Below, piece by piece: positions 7,171 to 14,129 of a stretch of 18,106 bases of DNA (position 1 is the stretch's first letter; each line of letters begins with the position of its first letter). A model generated the notes under the pieces. The model ran no database searches, was not told the origin of the DNA, and saw only the letters and a list, made by a program, of their open reading frames with translations. Source of the stretch: CAYGWP01 sp964353455 (GTDB lineage Bacteria; Planctomycetota; Phycisphaerae; FEN-1346); the NCBI GenBank assembly GCA_964353455.1, contig CAYGWP010000271.1, positions 1 through 18,106 on the forward strand, written 5' to 3'. The position numbers were made by a program, and so were the translations under genes.

Positions 7171-8160
7171 CTACCGCTCGAACTTGTACGCCGGCTTCGT
7201 CATCCGCGAAACATAGAAAATGTTGCGGACCGCGTCCCAGGCGGCCGTCAGCATCCGGTCGGCGGCGTATTCCGGCGGCAGGGGCGCGGCCACCTTCCAC
7301 GACTTGCCGCAGTCGGTCGATTCCACGAACCCGTCGCGGCCAACGACGACCACGTGCGATTCATCTTTCCCGAAGAACGGCCCGGCCATCGCCTTCACGG
7401 GCGAGCCGATGACCGACCACGTGGCGCCCTTGTCGCGCGACCCGATGAGGCCCGCATCGCTCGTCCAGTATCCGACGCCCTTGTGGATGCGCATGGCCAG
7501 GCCCGCCGGCTGGAGGTCCGAGACCTTCGTCCATGACTCGCCGCCGTCGGTCGAGCGGAAGATGCCCGGCTCCTTATCCTTCGTAGCCACATATATCTTA
7601 GCGTCGAAAACGCCGACGCCTCTGAATCCCTTGCCGATGTCCTTCCACGTCGCCCCGCCGTCGGTCGAGAGGGCGATCGTCCCGCCCGATTCGTGCCGCA
7701 GGGCCAGCAGCGTCTTCGCATCGGTCCAGTCCGCGGCCACGGCGTCAACGTGACTGACCTTCGACTTCGCCCACGTCTTGCCGCCGTCCAGCGTGACGGC
7801 GCTTGAGCCATAGACCACAAACATGGCGATGCGTCCGCCAGCCGGGTCGGCGTCGATGCCGAAACCGGTCTCGCACCGGCCGGTGACCGCGCCGCCGTCG
7901 CACCGCGCCCAGGTCGCCCCCTGGTCGCCGCTGCGGTAGAGGCCCTGGTCGTTGATGACGAGGAAGGCGTCGCCGCCCGCGCGATCCACGGCGATGCCGG
8001 CGGTCGGCCCGGCGTAACCGGGTTTCTTCCCCTCGGCCGCCAGTTTCGCGACGAGCGGGTCCGAGATGTTCACCCACGGGCCCTTGGCGGGGGCATCGGC
8101 GGCGATGGCCGCCGCGGCGATAGCGGCAACCGCTGCGATGGAGAGCATTATGCGTTTCAT
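7171..8160 (-). CDS. Secreted six-Asp-box (BNR) beta-propeller protein
   Basis: 329 residues from ATG 8160, chosen over an ATG at 8181 because GGAG lies 8 bases upstream and a signal peptide starts directly (MKRIMLSIAAVAAIAAAAIA, then ADAPAKG). Six Asp-boxes: DQGATW 79-84, DGGKTW 125-130, DGGATW 167-172, DGGESW 205-210, DKGATW 243-248 and DCGKSW 283-288. The whole length is one propeller with no added domain. It is a paralog of residues 1-340 of the protein at 559-2103: for example GIFRSTDGGESW against AVFRTEDGGQTW, and LIGSRDKGATW against LIRSKDQGKTW. It follows the first sulfatase by 87 bp on the same strand, which suggests a role with the sulfatases on an extracytoplasmic substrate. No catalytic residues can be assigned, so it may bind rather than cleave. 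Confidence 0.85.
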   Translation of the reverse strand: MKRIMLSIAAVAAIAAAAIAADAPAKGPWVNISDPLVAKLAAEGKKPGYAGPTAGIAVDRAGGDAFLVINDQGLYRSGDQGATWARCDGGAVTGRCETGFGIDADPAGGRIAMFVVYGSSAVTLDGGKTWAKSKVSHVDAVAADWTDAKTLLALRHESGGTIALSTDGGATWKDIGKGFRGVGVFDAKIYVATKDKEPGIFRSTDGGESWTKVSDLQPAGLAMRIHKGVGYWTSDAGLIGSRDKGATWSVIGSPVKAMAGPFFGKDESHVVVVGRDGFVESTDCGKSWKVAAPLPPEYAADRMLTAAWDAVRNIFYVSRMTKPAYKFER

Positions 8161-8195
8161 GGTGATTCTCCGAAAGAGCATGTTCCCCGACGCTC

Positions 8196-8219
8196 CCGCC
8201 TTCGCCAGGGCTACGGCGG
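8196..8219. repeat. Imperfect GC-rich hairpin, likely a dispersed repeat
   Basis: CCGCC (8196-8200) and GGCGG (8215-8219) close an imperfect hairpin with an inner GCC/GGC pair of arms; the minus strand reads a GTAG inside it. It fills much of the 87-bp gap between the sulfatase and Asp-box genes. I recall similar phrases as common intergenic repeats in planctomycete and verrucomicrobial genomes, which is memory and not a search. Confidence 0.4.
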
Positions 8220-8247
8220 ACAGGCCCGCGTCGGGCTCGAATCAAGA

Positions 8248-9831
8248 CTAGAGCATAGCCGCCGCCTTCTTAGCCGCGCGGCCGGCCTTGCCCGCGCCCT
8301 TGCCTCCGCCCCCGCCGCCGGCTGGGGGAGCATCGGCGTAGCCCTTGGCGTAGTCGGCCCGGCACCGCTGCTCGGTCTCATCCGGTTCCTGGCCGAGTTC
8401 CTTGATGAGCGCCTTGTGCATCGCCGCCACGCGGTCCTTCTGGTCGGCCCGGGCTGACAGGTTCGTGAACTCCTTCGGGTCGGCCGCAAGGTCGTAGAGT
8501 TCCCGCTGGGCCGGATGCCCGGCGTCGGGCGGGGTGTGATACACATATTTATACTGACCCATGCGGATCATCGCGTACCCCGAGGCGATGTTGTGGGCGT
8601 AGTACTCGCTTACGGCGATATCGCGCCACGGCGAAGCGCCGTCATCCATCCAGGCGCAGAGCGACCGCCCGTTCCAGTCGTCCGGCACCGTCGCCCCGCC
8701 GATCTCGGCCACCGTGCGGACCACGTCCACGTGCCCGCACGCCCCGCCGCGGCGCTGCCCGCCCTTCCACCGCTCGGGCCAACTCGCGATCAGCGGCACC
8801 CGCGCGGCGTGCTGGTACATGCAGTTCTTCCACCACAGGGCGTGCTCGCCCATGTTCTCACCGTGATCAGTAGTGTAGATAATTACGGTGTCCTCCGCCA
8901 GGCCCGCGTCGGCCAGGGCCTTGAGGACCAGCCCTACCTGGTTGTCGCACCACGACGTGAGTCCGTAGTAGAGTTCACGCCCCGTCCGCACCAGGTTCGG
9001 GTCGGTCTCAACCACGCCGAAGCCGCGCCTCAGGTGGTGGTAATTCAGCGGCTGCCCCTCAACGTGCCCGGGCGGCAACTCGGGCATCGCGATCTTTCCC
9101 TTGTACGGCGCCCAGTATTCCTCGGGCACCGTCAGCGGGAAGTGCGGCGTGAGGTACCCGGCCAGGAGGAAGAAAGGTTTCTCGCCGCGCCCGCGCTTCG
9201 CCAGAAACTCAAGCACCCCCGTGGTGACCCGCAGGTCGTGCTTGATGCTCCCGCCCTCGCCGGCGTGGAAACTGGCGAACCGCGAATCGCGCGCCGCCGT
9301 GTTGACCTGCGTGTCATCCGCCGCGCGCCGCCCGCCGCGGCCGCTCATCGCGCCCGCGTTCATGTTCCCGCCGATCTCCGTGAACCCGTACCGGTGGCGG
9401 CTGTCGTAGTGCATCTTGCCGCAGAGGAACGATTCGTACCCGGCGGCGTTCATGATCCGCGGCAGGCTGGGGAATTCGTCGCTCGCGAGGCGGCAATCGT
9501 TGTTCCACCCGCCGACCCGGCTGATGTACTTGCCCGAGGTTATCGCCAGCCGCGCGGGCACGCACAGGGGGGAACTGGTGTACGCCGCATCGAACGTCAC
9601 GCCCCGCGCCGCCAGGCGGTCGAGGGTGGGCGTCCGGACAATCGCATTTCCATAACATCCGGTGATGGATGCGTTGTGCTCGTCCGAGATGACGAGCAGG
9701 ATGTTCGGCCTGCGCTTGGGCGCAGCCGTCACGGCCGCCCACACCAGCCCGCGTCCGACCACCAGCCCCGCCGCCCCCGCTGCCGCCGCGCCCAGCAGTT
9801 CCCGCCGCCTGATGCCTCTTGCGCTGGCCAT
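8248..9831 (-). CDS. Secreted type I sulfatase (formylglycine-dependent), Tat signal
   Basis: 527 residues. The start at 9831 has AGGAG six bases upstream, and the Shine-Dalgarno overlaps the TAA of the preceding sulfatase (11-bp gap), so the two are translated as a unit. The Tat-like signal is RGIRRRELL (5-13) plus an Ala/Gly-rich core to about 30. The sulfatase core starts at NILLVISDEH (metal ligand D50). SPLCVPARLAITSG (88-100) contains the CxPxR motif whose Cys90 becomes formylglycine. GYESFLCGKMHYD (131-143) and TTDHGENMGEH (320-330, D322/H323) supply further active-site residues. It hydrolyses a sulfate ester in the periplasm or outside; the substrate is unknown, though the DHGENMGEH and WWKNCMYQHAARVP phrases recall choline-sulfatase-like subfamilies. 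The C-terminal 28 residues are a Gly/Ala/Lys-rich tail. No maturase gene is in the window. Confidence 0.93.
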   Translation of the reverse strand: MASARGIRRRELLGAAAAGAAGLVVGRGLVWAAVTAAPKRRPNILLVISDEHNASITGCYGNAIVRTPTLDRLAARGVTFDAAYTSSPLCVPARLAITSGKYISRVGGWNNDCRLASDEFPSLPRIMNAAGYESFLCGKMHYDSRHRYGFTEIGGNMNAGAMSGRGGRRAADDTQVNTAARDSRFASFHAGEGGSIKHDLRVTTGVLEFLAKRGRGEKPFFLLAGYLTPHFPLTVPEEYWAPYKGKIAMPELPPGHVEGQPLNYHHLRRGFGVVETDPNLVRTGRELYYGLTSWCDNQVGLVLKALADAGLAEDTVIIYTTDHGENMGEHALWWKNCMYQHAARVPLIASWPERWKGGQRRGGACGHVDVVRTVAEIGGATVPDDWNGRSLCAWMDDGASPWRDIAVSEYYAHNIASGYAMIRMGQYKYVYHTPPDAGHPAQRELYDLAADPKEFTNLSARADQKDRVAAMHKALIKELGQEPDETEQRCRADYAKGYADAPPAGGGGGGKGAGKAGRAAKKAAAML

Positions 9832-9843
9832 CGCCGTCTCCTT
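9766..9843 (-). repeat. Duplicated ribosome-binding site plus Tat-signal segment, copy A
   Basis: These 78 bases (Shine-Dalgarno, ATG and the first 22 codons of the downstream sulfatase) match 11337-11414 with two mismatches, while the rest of the two genes differs strongly. A more diverged third copy is the ORF at 12871-12969. Confidence 0.85.
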
Positions 9844-11402
9844 TATGGACTGCCCCCGGCCTTCTTCGCGCCGCCGGCGCCGGCCTTTTTGGCCTTCGGG
9901 GCGTCCGGAGCGGCGGGCTTGGTGCGGCCTGCCGCGGCAGCCACCTCGGGCGGCTCGAGCGTCTTGCCCTGGTCGCTAGAGTCCGATATCCACTTCTCGA
10001 CGGCCGCACGCATCCGCTTCAGCGTCTCTTCGTGCTCCGGCGACTTCGCCAGGTTCCTGATCTCGTGCGGGTCCGACTCCATGTCATACAGTTCCTCTTC
10101 CGGCATCGTTGCCGCACACAGCGCCTCCTGCGGCGGGGTGAGTTTCCCCTGGGCGTGGAGTTCCTTCAGCAGGTTCCACACCGGGTAACTCCGCTCCTTG
10201 TACTTGTTAGGCTGGAGGAACGGGCGGTCGGGCGTGAAGTTGCGGATATATCTGTATCTCTTGTCGCGGGCGGTCCTCAGGCGGAAGACCGTCTCGTCGC
10301 AGCGGTCGCGGGCCCCGAAGGCGTACTCGCGCGGCTGGCCCGCGCGGTCGCCCAGGAACGGCCGGCCCTCCATTTTCTCGGGCACCTTCGCCCCGGCAAG
10401 GTCCAGCATCGTCGCGCCCAGGTCGAGCGAGACGAGCAGCCGGTCATCCACCGCGCCCGCCTTGAAATGGGCCGGCGGCGTCAGCCCTTTCGGCCACCGG
10501 ATGATCATCGGCACCAGCAGCCCCTCCTCGTAGCAGAACTGTTTGCCGCGGACGTGGGCCTGCCCGTTGTCGCCGTAGAAGATGACCACGGTGCTCTCGG
10601 CCAGGCCGTCGGCCTCCAGTTGCTCGAGCACCAGGCCCGCCTTGCGGTCGAGTTCGCTGGCCGCATCCAGGTACGCCGCCATGTCTTCGCGCGTCACGGG
10701 GTGGTCGGGGTAGTAGGGCGGTATCTCGACCTTGGCCGGGTCGGCCCGCTTGGGGGCGTGGAACCCCCGGTGCGTCTCAGTGAAATTGATTTGCGCGTAG
10801 AATGGTTGATGAGACTTCAGGTCCGCCCAGTCGTCGGAGTCGAACGGCTTGCCCGTGTATGTGAAGTTCCAGTCGGTCTTGCCCGTGCCGCGGAAACCGC
10901 ACTTCTCGGGCAGCACCCGCAGGTTGGCCGTGAAGTACCCGGCGTCGCGCATCCAGTCGGTCAGCACCCGCACGCCCGCGGGCAGCACGTATCCGTCGTC
11001 GCGGTGCGAGCGGTGATTGTGCGCCCCGATCGTGATGGCATACATGCCCGTCATGAACGCCGACCGGCTGGGCGAGCAGACCGGCGCGGTCGTGTGAAAG
11101 TGCGTGTACCGGACGCCCCCTGCGGCCAACTTATCTAGGTTCGGCGTCCAGACCTCCTTCGCCCCGTAACAGCCCAGGTGGTGCCCGAAATCCTCTGCGA
11201 TGAGCCAGAGGAAATTGAGTTTCCGCGATGCCGCCGCGCCGACAGCGGGCGCCGCATGTGCTACGGCCCGCCAGGACTGAGGGCGGGCCGTGTTCCCTTG
11301 AAGCGCAGCCCGCGCGAGCCGTCCACCCGCCGCCAACCCCGCCGCCCCCGCTGCCGCCGCCCCCAGGAGTTCCCGCCGCCTGATGCCTCTTGCGCTGGCC
11401 AT
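9843..11402 (-). CDS. Secreted type I sulfatase (formylglycine-dependent), Tat signal
   Basis: 519 residues from ATG 11402, chosen over a longer frame starting at 11462 because AAGGAGA lies directly upstream and the signal is the same as in the neighbouring sulfatase (RGIRRRELLGAAAAGAAGL). The core begins at LNFLWLIAEDFG (D71, metal site). HTTAPVCSPSRSAFMTGMYA (103-122) carries the CxPxR motif with Cys109 as the formylglycine precursor. VVIFYGDNGQAHVRGKQFCY gives the second metal-binding patch, with Asn where many family members have His. Sequence between these sites (GVRYTHFHTTAPV, IGAHNHRSHR) resembles heparan N-sulfatase-like groups, a tentative assignment. The C-terminal 40 residues are an Ala/Lys/Pro-rich tail. 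Upstream is the MFS transporter, downstream the second sulfatase 11 bp away. Confidence 0.93.
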   Translation of the reverse strand: MASARGIRRRELLGAAAAGAAGLAAGGRLARAALQGNTARPQSWRAVAHAAPAVGAAASRKLNFLWLIAEDFGHHLGCYGAKEVWTPNLDKLAAGGVRYTHFHTTAPVCSPSRSAFMTGMYAITIGAHNHRSHRDDGYVLPAGVRVLTDWMRDAGYFTANLRVLPEKCGFRGTGKTDWNFTYTGKPFDSDDWADLKSHQPFYAQINFTETHRGFHAPKRADPAKVEIPPYYPDHPVTREDMAAYLDAASELDRKAGLVLEQLEADGLAESTVVIFYGDNGQAHVRGKQFCYEEGLLVPMIIRWPKGLTPPAHFKAGAVDDRLLVSLDLGATMLDLAGAKVPEKMEGRPFLGDRAGQPREYAFGARDRCDETVFRLRTARDKRYRYIRNFTPDRPFLQPNKYKERSYPVWNLLKELHAQGKLTPPQEALCAATMPEEELYDMESDPHEIRNLAKSPEHEETLKRMRAAVEKWISDSSDQGKTLEPPEVAAAAGRTKPAAPDAPKAKKAGAGGAKKAGGSP

Positions 11403-11414
11403 CGCCGTCTCCTT
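11337..11414 (-). repeat. Duplicated ribosome-binding site plus Tat-signal segment, copy B
   Basis: Partner of 9766-9843 (76 of 78 bases identical). It covers the Shine-Dalgarno, start codon and signal peptide of the sulfatase beginning at 11402. Confidence 0.85.
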
Positions 11415-11429
11415 GCTCTGCCCGCCGCA

Positions 11430-11469
11430 ATCATACTGTGCAATTCTGCATTCCGAATGCAAGATTGCA
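11430..11469 (-). promoter_or_regulatory. 31-bp dyad next to a -10-like box upstream of the sulfatase pair
   Basis: TGCAATTCTGCATTC (11439-11453) and GAATGCAAGATTGCA (11455-11469) form arms matching at 13 of 15 positions around a single central base. On the minus strand the dyad is followed after three bases by TATGAT (11435-11430), a good -10 hexamer, 28 bases before the sulfatase ATG. An operator overlapping an internal promoter would fit. The same bases can also be read as 7-bp repeats (ATTCTGC, ATTCCGA, ATGCAAG, ATTGCAA), a common neutral repeat type. Confidence 0.35.
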
Positions 11470-11515
11470 AGGCATATCCCGCCTCACCCGTAACCCCTCG
11501 GTTGCGGGCCGCAGG

Positions 11516-12874
11516 CTACGAGCGGCAGGGCTTACGGCTTGAGGCTTGCGGCTTGAGGTCTGCGGCAGGCACGGCAGCGAGGGCAGGCGGCCGGGGGACG
11601 AGCAGCAGCACCATTAGGCCGGCCAGGAAGAGGACCCCTCCTATCACGTAAAGCGGCGCCGCAGGGTCGGGCCAGGCGGACCTTATCCACGTGGTGATGT
11701 TCGGGCCGACGAACCCGCCGAGGTTTCCGACAGAGTTGACGATGCCGATGCCTGCGGCCGCCGCAGCCTGGGCGAGGAACCCGGTCGGCAGCGTCCAGAA
11801 GAGCGGCAGCGAGGCAAGGATTCCCAGTGTCCCCAGCGACAGGCAGGCGATGGAGAGGGGGGGATTGTCGGCGGTCAGGCCGCAGAGGATGAGTCCGCCG
11901 CCGCCGGCGAAACTCGTCAGCGCGGTGTGCCAGCGCCGCTCGCCCGTCAGGTCCGACCTGCGGCTGAGGATGATCATGCCGACCGCCGCGGCCCCGTACG
12001 GTATGGCGCTCGTCAGGCCGATCCTCAGGTATCCCTCGACGCCGAGGCGGTGGACGATGGTCGGCAGCCAGAAGCCCACTCCGTAAAGGCCGATCATGAG
12101 GCAGAAATAGACCGCGCTCAGGAGCCAGACGCGGCCCGAGCGGAAGGCGTCGGCCAGGCTGGCGTGCGACTTGTGGCGGTCGTCGCCCGCGAGGTTCCGC
12201 TTCAGCACGGCCTTCTCGCCGGCGGTCAGCCAGCGGGCCTCATCTATGCCGCTATCGAGATATAAATAGACCACCACGCCCGCCACGATGGACGGCACGC
12301 CCTCCATAAGGAAGAGCCACTGCCAGCCCGCGAGGCCGCATCGGCCCGAAAGCGTCTCCATGATCCAGCCCGAGACAGGATTGCCGATCACCCCCGTAAC
12401 GGCGATGGCCAGCATGAACCACGCCGTCTTCCGCGCACGCAGCCGCGAGGGATACCAGTACGTCAGGTACAGAATGATGCCCGGGAAGAACCCGGCCTCG
12501 GCCAGTCCGAGCAGCAGCCGCAGGGCGTAAAAGACCGGTTCCGACCGGACGAATAGCGTGCAGGCCGAGATGATGCCCCACGTGACCATGATCCGCGCGA
12601 TCCAGAAGCGGGCGCCGACGCGGCGCAGGATAAGATTGCTCGGCACCTCGAAGAGAAAGTAACCGATGAAGAATATGCCCGCCCCTGCCGCAAACACCGC
12701 GTCGCTCCACTCCAGATCCGCGAGCATCTGGAGTTTGGCGAAGCCGACGTTGACGCGGTCCAGGTACGCGAGCACGTAGCAGAGAAACAGCATCGGCAGG
12801 AGCCGCCACGAGACCTTGGCGTACGCGGCGCGCTGGAGTGCGGCATCGGGCTCGACGGACGGGACGGCGTTCAC
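11516..12874 (-). CDS. MFS transporter, anion:cation symporter (ACS) family
   Basis: 452 residues, about 12 membrane segments in two halves. Family motifs: YLDRVNVGFAKLQM (37-50, with D39 and R40 of the first helix), FFIGYFLFEVPSNLIL (68-83), and GLAEAGFFPGIILYLTYWYP (123-142), typical of ACS permeases that import tartrate, hexuronates and related organic anions. The start is GTG 12874: an in-frame TGA lies immediately upstream, GGGGAGG is 5 bases before it, and the next Met is residue 28 inside helix 1. The GTG overlaps the stop of a 32-codon Tat-signal ORF (GTGA). The last 15 residues are encoded by heptamer repeats. As the first transport gene before two sulfatases, it may import the desulfated product or the sulfated anion; this is inference from gene order. 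Confidence 0.92.
   Translation of the reverse strand: MNAVPSVEPDAALQRAAYAKVSWRLLPMLFLCYVLAYLDRVNVGFAKLQMLADLEWSDAVFAAGAGIFFIGYFLFEVPSNLILRRVGARFWIARIMVTWGIISACTLFVRSEPVFYALRLLLGLAEAGFFPGIILYLTYWYPSRLRARKTAWFMLAIAVTGVIGNPVSGWIMETLSGRCGLAGWQWLFLMEGVPSIVAGVVVYLYLDSGIDEARWLTAGEKAVLKRNLAGDDRHKSHASLADAFRSGRVWLLSAVYFCLMIGLYGVGFWLPTIVHRLGVEGYLRIGLTSAIPYGAAAVGMIILSRRSDLTGERRWHTALTSFAGGGGLILCGLTADNPPLSIACLSLGTLGILASLPLFWTLPTGFLAQAAAAAGIGIVNSVGNLGGFVGPNITTWIRSAWPDPAAPLYVIGGVLFLAGLMVLLLVPRPPALAAVPAADLKPQASSRKPCRS
11529..11570. repeat. Tandem heptamer repeat (GGCTTGM type) within the MFS 3' end
   Basis: Six units of seven bases follow in order: GGCTTAC, GGCTTGA, GGCTTGC, GGCTTGA, GGTCTGC, GGCAGGC. Degenerate copies continue toward 11515. 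This resembles short tandemly repeated repetitive (STRR) sequences. It encodes the C-terminal DLKPQASSRKPCR of the transporter. Confidence 0.65.
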
Positions 12875-12969
12875 TCAGACCTCCCCGGCGGCCGGCCGAC
12901 CGCCAACCCCACCGCCCCCACTGCCGCCCCGAGAAGTTCCCGCCGCCTGATGCCTCTCGTGTTTGCCAT
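12871..12969 (-). CDS. Orphan 32-residue Tat-signal ORF, translationally coupled to the MFS gene
   Basis: ATG 12969, with AGGAGG five bases upstream, opens a frame that begins MANTRGIRRRELLGAAVG and ends PPGRSE at a TGA (12873-12871). Residues 5-25 are nearly the same as the signal peptides of both sulfatases, but no sulfatase body follows. The stop overlaps the GTG start of the transporter as GTGA, and the transporter's Shine-Dalgarno (GGGGAGG) lies inside this ORF. It may be the remnant of a deleted third secreted enzyme, or a captured leader that now drives translation of the transporter. A free 32-residue Tat signal would have no cargo. The nucleotide similarity to the sulfatase starts is direct; the role is inference. 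Confidence 0.6.
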   Translation of the reverse strand: MANTRGIRRRELLGAAVGAVGLAVGRPPGRSE

Positions 12970-12986
12970 CGCCGCCTCCTGAGCGC

Positions 12987-12995
12987 AATATACCA
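12987..12995 (-). promoter_or_regulatory. Extended -10 promoter element for the transporter/sulfatase directon
   Basis: The minus strand reads TGGTATATT, an extended -10 (TGn plus TATATT). No convincing -35 box lies 17 bp upstream. Transcription would begin close to the AGGAGG of the leader ORF, giving a very short 5' leader of about 11 bases, which is unusual but possible. Confidence 0.4.
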
Positions 12996-13160
12996 AGGCC
13001 GGCCGCCAATGGCACTAAGGTAAGGACTTCGGCTCCACAATGAAAGTGAGTTCCGACGGCTTCAGTACTGCGTCCTCGCATAGGCCACGGTTCTGTTCTG
13101 GCGATGTCAATCGGAGCAAGTGTAGGGAGAGTCGAGGAATCTAGTCGCGTAAGTTTTCGC

Positions 13161-13189
13161 TTGCCTGCCGCACGATCACGGGGTCTAAT
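13161..13189 (+). promoter_or_regulatory. Sigma-70-like promoter for the zinc-ribbon membrane protein gene
   Basis: TTGCCT (13161-13166) and TCTAAT (13184-13189, 5 of 6 to consensus) are 17 bp apart. The predicted start of transcription is about 40 bases before the ATG at 13235. The remainder of the 265-bp divergent gap (12970-13234) shows nothing else I can name. Confidence 0.5.
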
Positions 13190-13234
13190 CACACCAAACA
13201 TTGGTAGCTGCTCTCACTTGCTCGGGGGTTGGTC

Positions 13235-13855
13235 ATGCCGATTCCTGTTATGTGCCCGTGCGGCAAGCAATACACTTTCAAAGACGAGTTCGCTGGCCAG
13301 CGGGCGCGATGCCCGGCCTGCGGTCATGCTCTAACCATTCAAGCCCCTGTCAAGAAGGGCGCGACTCCAAGCATTCCAATCACGCCAAGCGATGCCACCG
13401 GAACTCAGCCACTTCTTGAGCGCATCGGCCGCAGAACCATGCTGATCTGCGGTGCCATTGCATGGGGGTTCGCTCGCTCTGGCTTCATGCTGATGCTGAC
13501 GGCAGCAATGATGATCCTGATCTATCCTGTCAGCGTGGGGCTTGTGCTGCCTGCTGTCGCATTTATCGATTTCACCGAGGGTGTCACGGGAGTGGCGAGA
13601 ATGCCGGCGTTTCTCTTTTGCGTTGCCTTAACAGTCGTGTGCGAGTACTTCGCGGTGTTTGGCACACTGGGCTGGATCAAGGGATTCGTCGCGGGGAACG
13701 GCAAAATGGGCTGGGCAGAATTCAAACGGAGTTGCCTTGTCGACAAACTCATGATGGGTAGGACTTTCTTCATTGGAGCCGGGGTGGTGCTGGTCGCAGG
13801 GATCATCTCCGCGGCCATCATGGAGGTATTGTCGCTCATAGGATTGCGTCCGTGA
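13235..13855 (+). CDS. Zinc-ribbon membrane protein of unknown function
   Basis: 206 residues from ATG 13235. A run of G lies six bases upstream; a TTG two codons earlier is less likely. MCPCGKQYTFKDEFAGQRARCPACG (shown here only by its Cys pairs C7/C9 and C26/C29) is a short zinc ribbon of the kind often found at the N-terminus of planctomycete membrane proteins. After a Pro/Thr-rich linker (34-60) come hydrophobic segments at about 70-105 (two helices), 125-150 and 178-203, so three or four membrane spans with the ribbon in the cytoplasm. I do not recognise the family. Base composition looks less GC-rich than the flanking sulfatase and ThuA genes, so recent acquisition is possible. It is transcribed away from the transporter operon. 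Confidence 0.75.
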   Translation: MPIPVMCPCGKQYTFKDEFAGQRARCPACGHALTIQAPVKKGATPSIPITPSDATGTQPLLERIGRRTMLICGAIAWGFARSGFMLMLTAAMMILIYPVSVGLVLPAVAFIDFTEGVTGVARMPAFLFCVALTVVCEYFAVFGTLGWIKGFVAGNGKMGWAEFKRSCLVDKLMMGRTFFIGAGVVLVAGIISAAIMEVLSLIGLRP

Positions 13856-13937
13856 TTCGAAAGTGACGGAATTGGCGAACCAAAAGGTGGAGGCCGCTTT
13901 TTGCACGGGGCGGTCAAAACGAGCGTCACCCGCGATT

Positions 13938-14031
13938 TTAGGCACACTCCTTGTCGATCCGCACCTGCCCGCAGTCGAGGCAGCGGCACCGGCGGCGCAT
14001 GATGGCGGCTTAGAGCGTGCCGTCGGCACGC
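13938..14031 (-). other. Gap between two membrane-protein genes: tiny Cys-rich ORF and a 7-bp hairpin
   Basis: The gap runs from 13856 to 14129. On the minus strand ATG 14000 to TAA 13938 encodes 20 residues (MRRRCRCLDCGQVRIDKECA), with CxC, DCG and a late Cys like a broken zinc ribbon. Just upstream is a hairpin with arms GCGTGCC (14015-14021) and GGCACGC (14025-14031). It may be a gene or repeat remnant. The rest of the gap shows nothing convincing. Confidence 0.3.
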
Positions 14032-14129
14032 GGGGCGAGTAACGAAGGCACAGGGCGGAGGGTGGGACTCTAAAAGTAATGACATGCACGCCGCGGCCAG
14101 TACAGTCGGATTCTCTGAGGAAGTGCATC

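Noticed and set aside
8515..11138. Long plus-strand open frames opposite the two sulfatases
   Set aside because: The minus strand carries full sulfatase active sites; the plus frames have low-complexity composition and no start signals.
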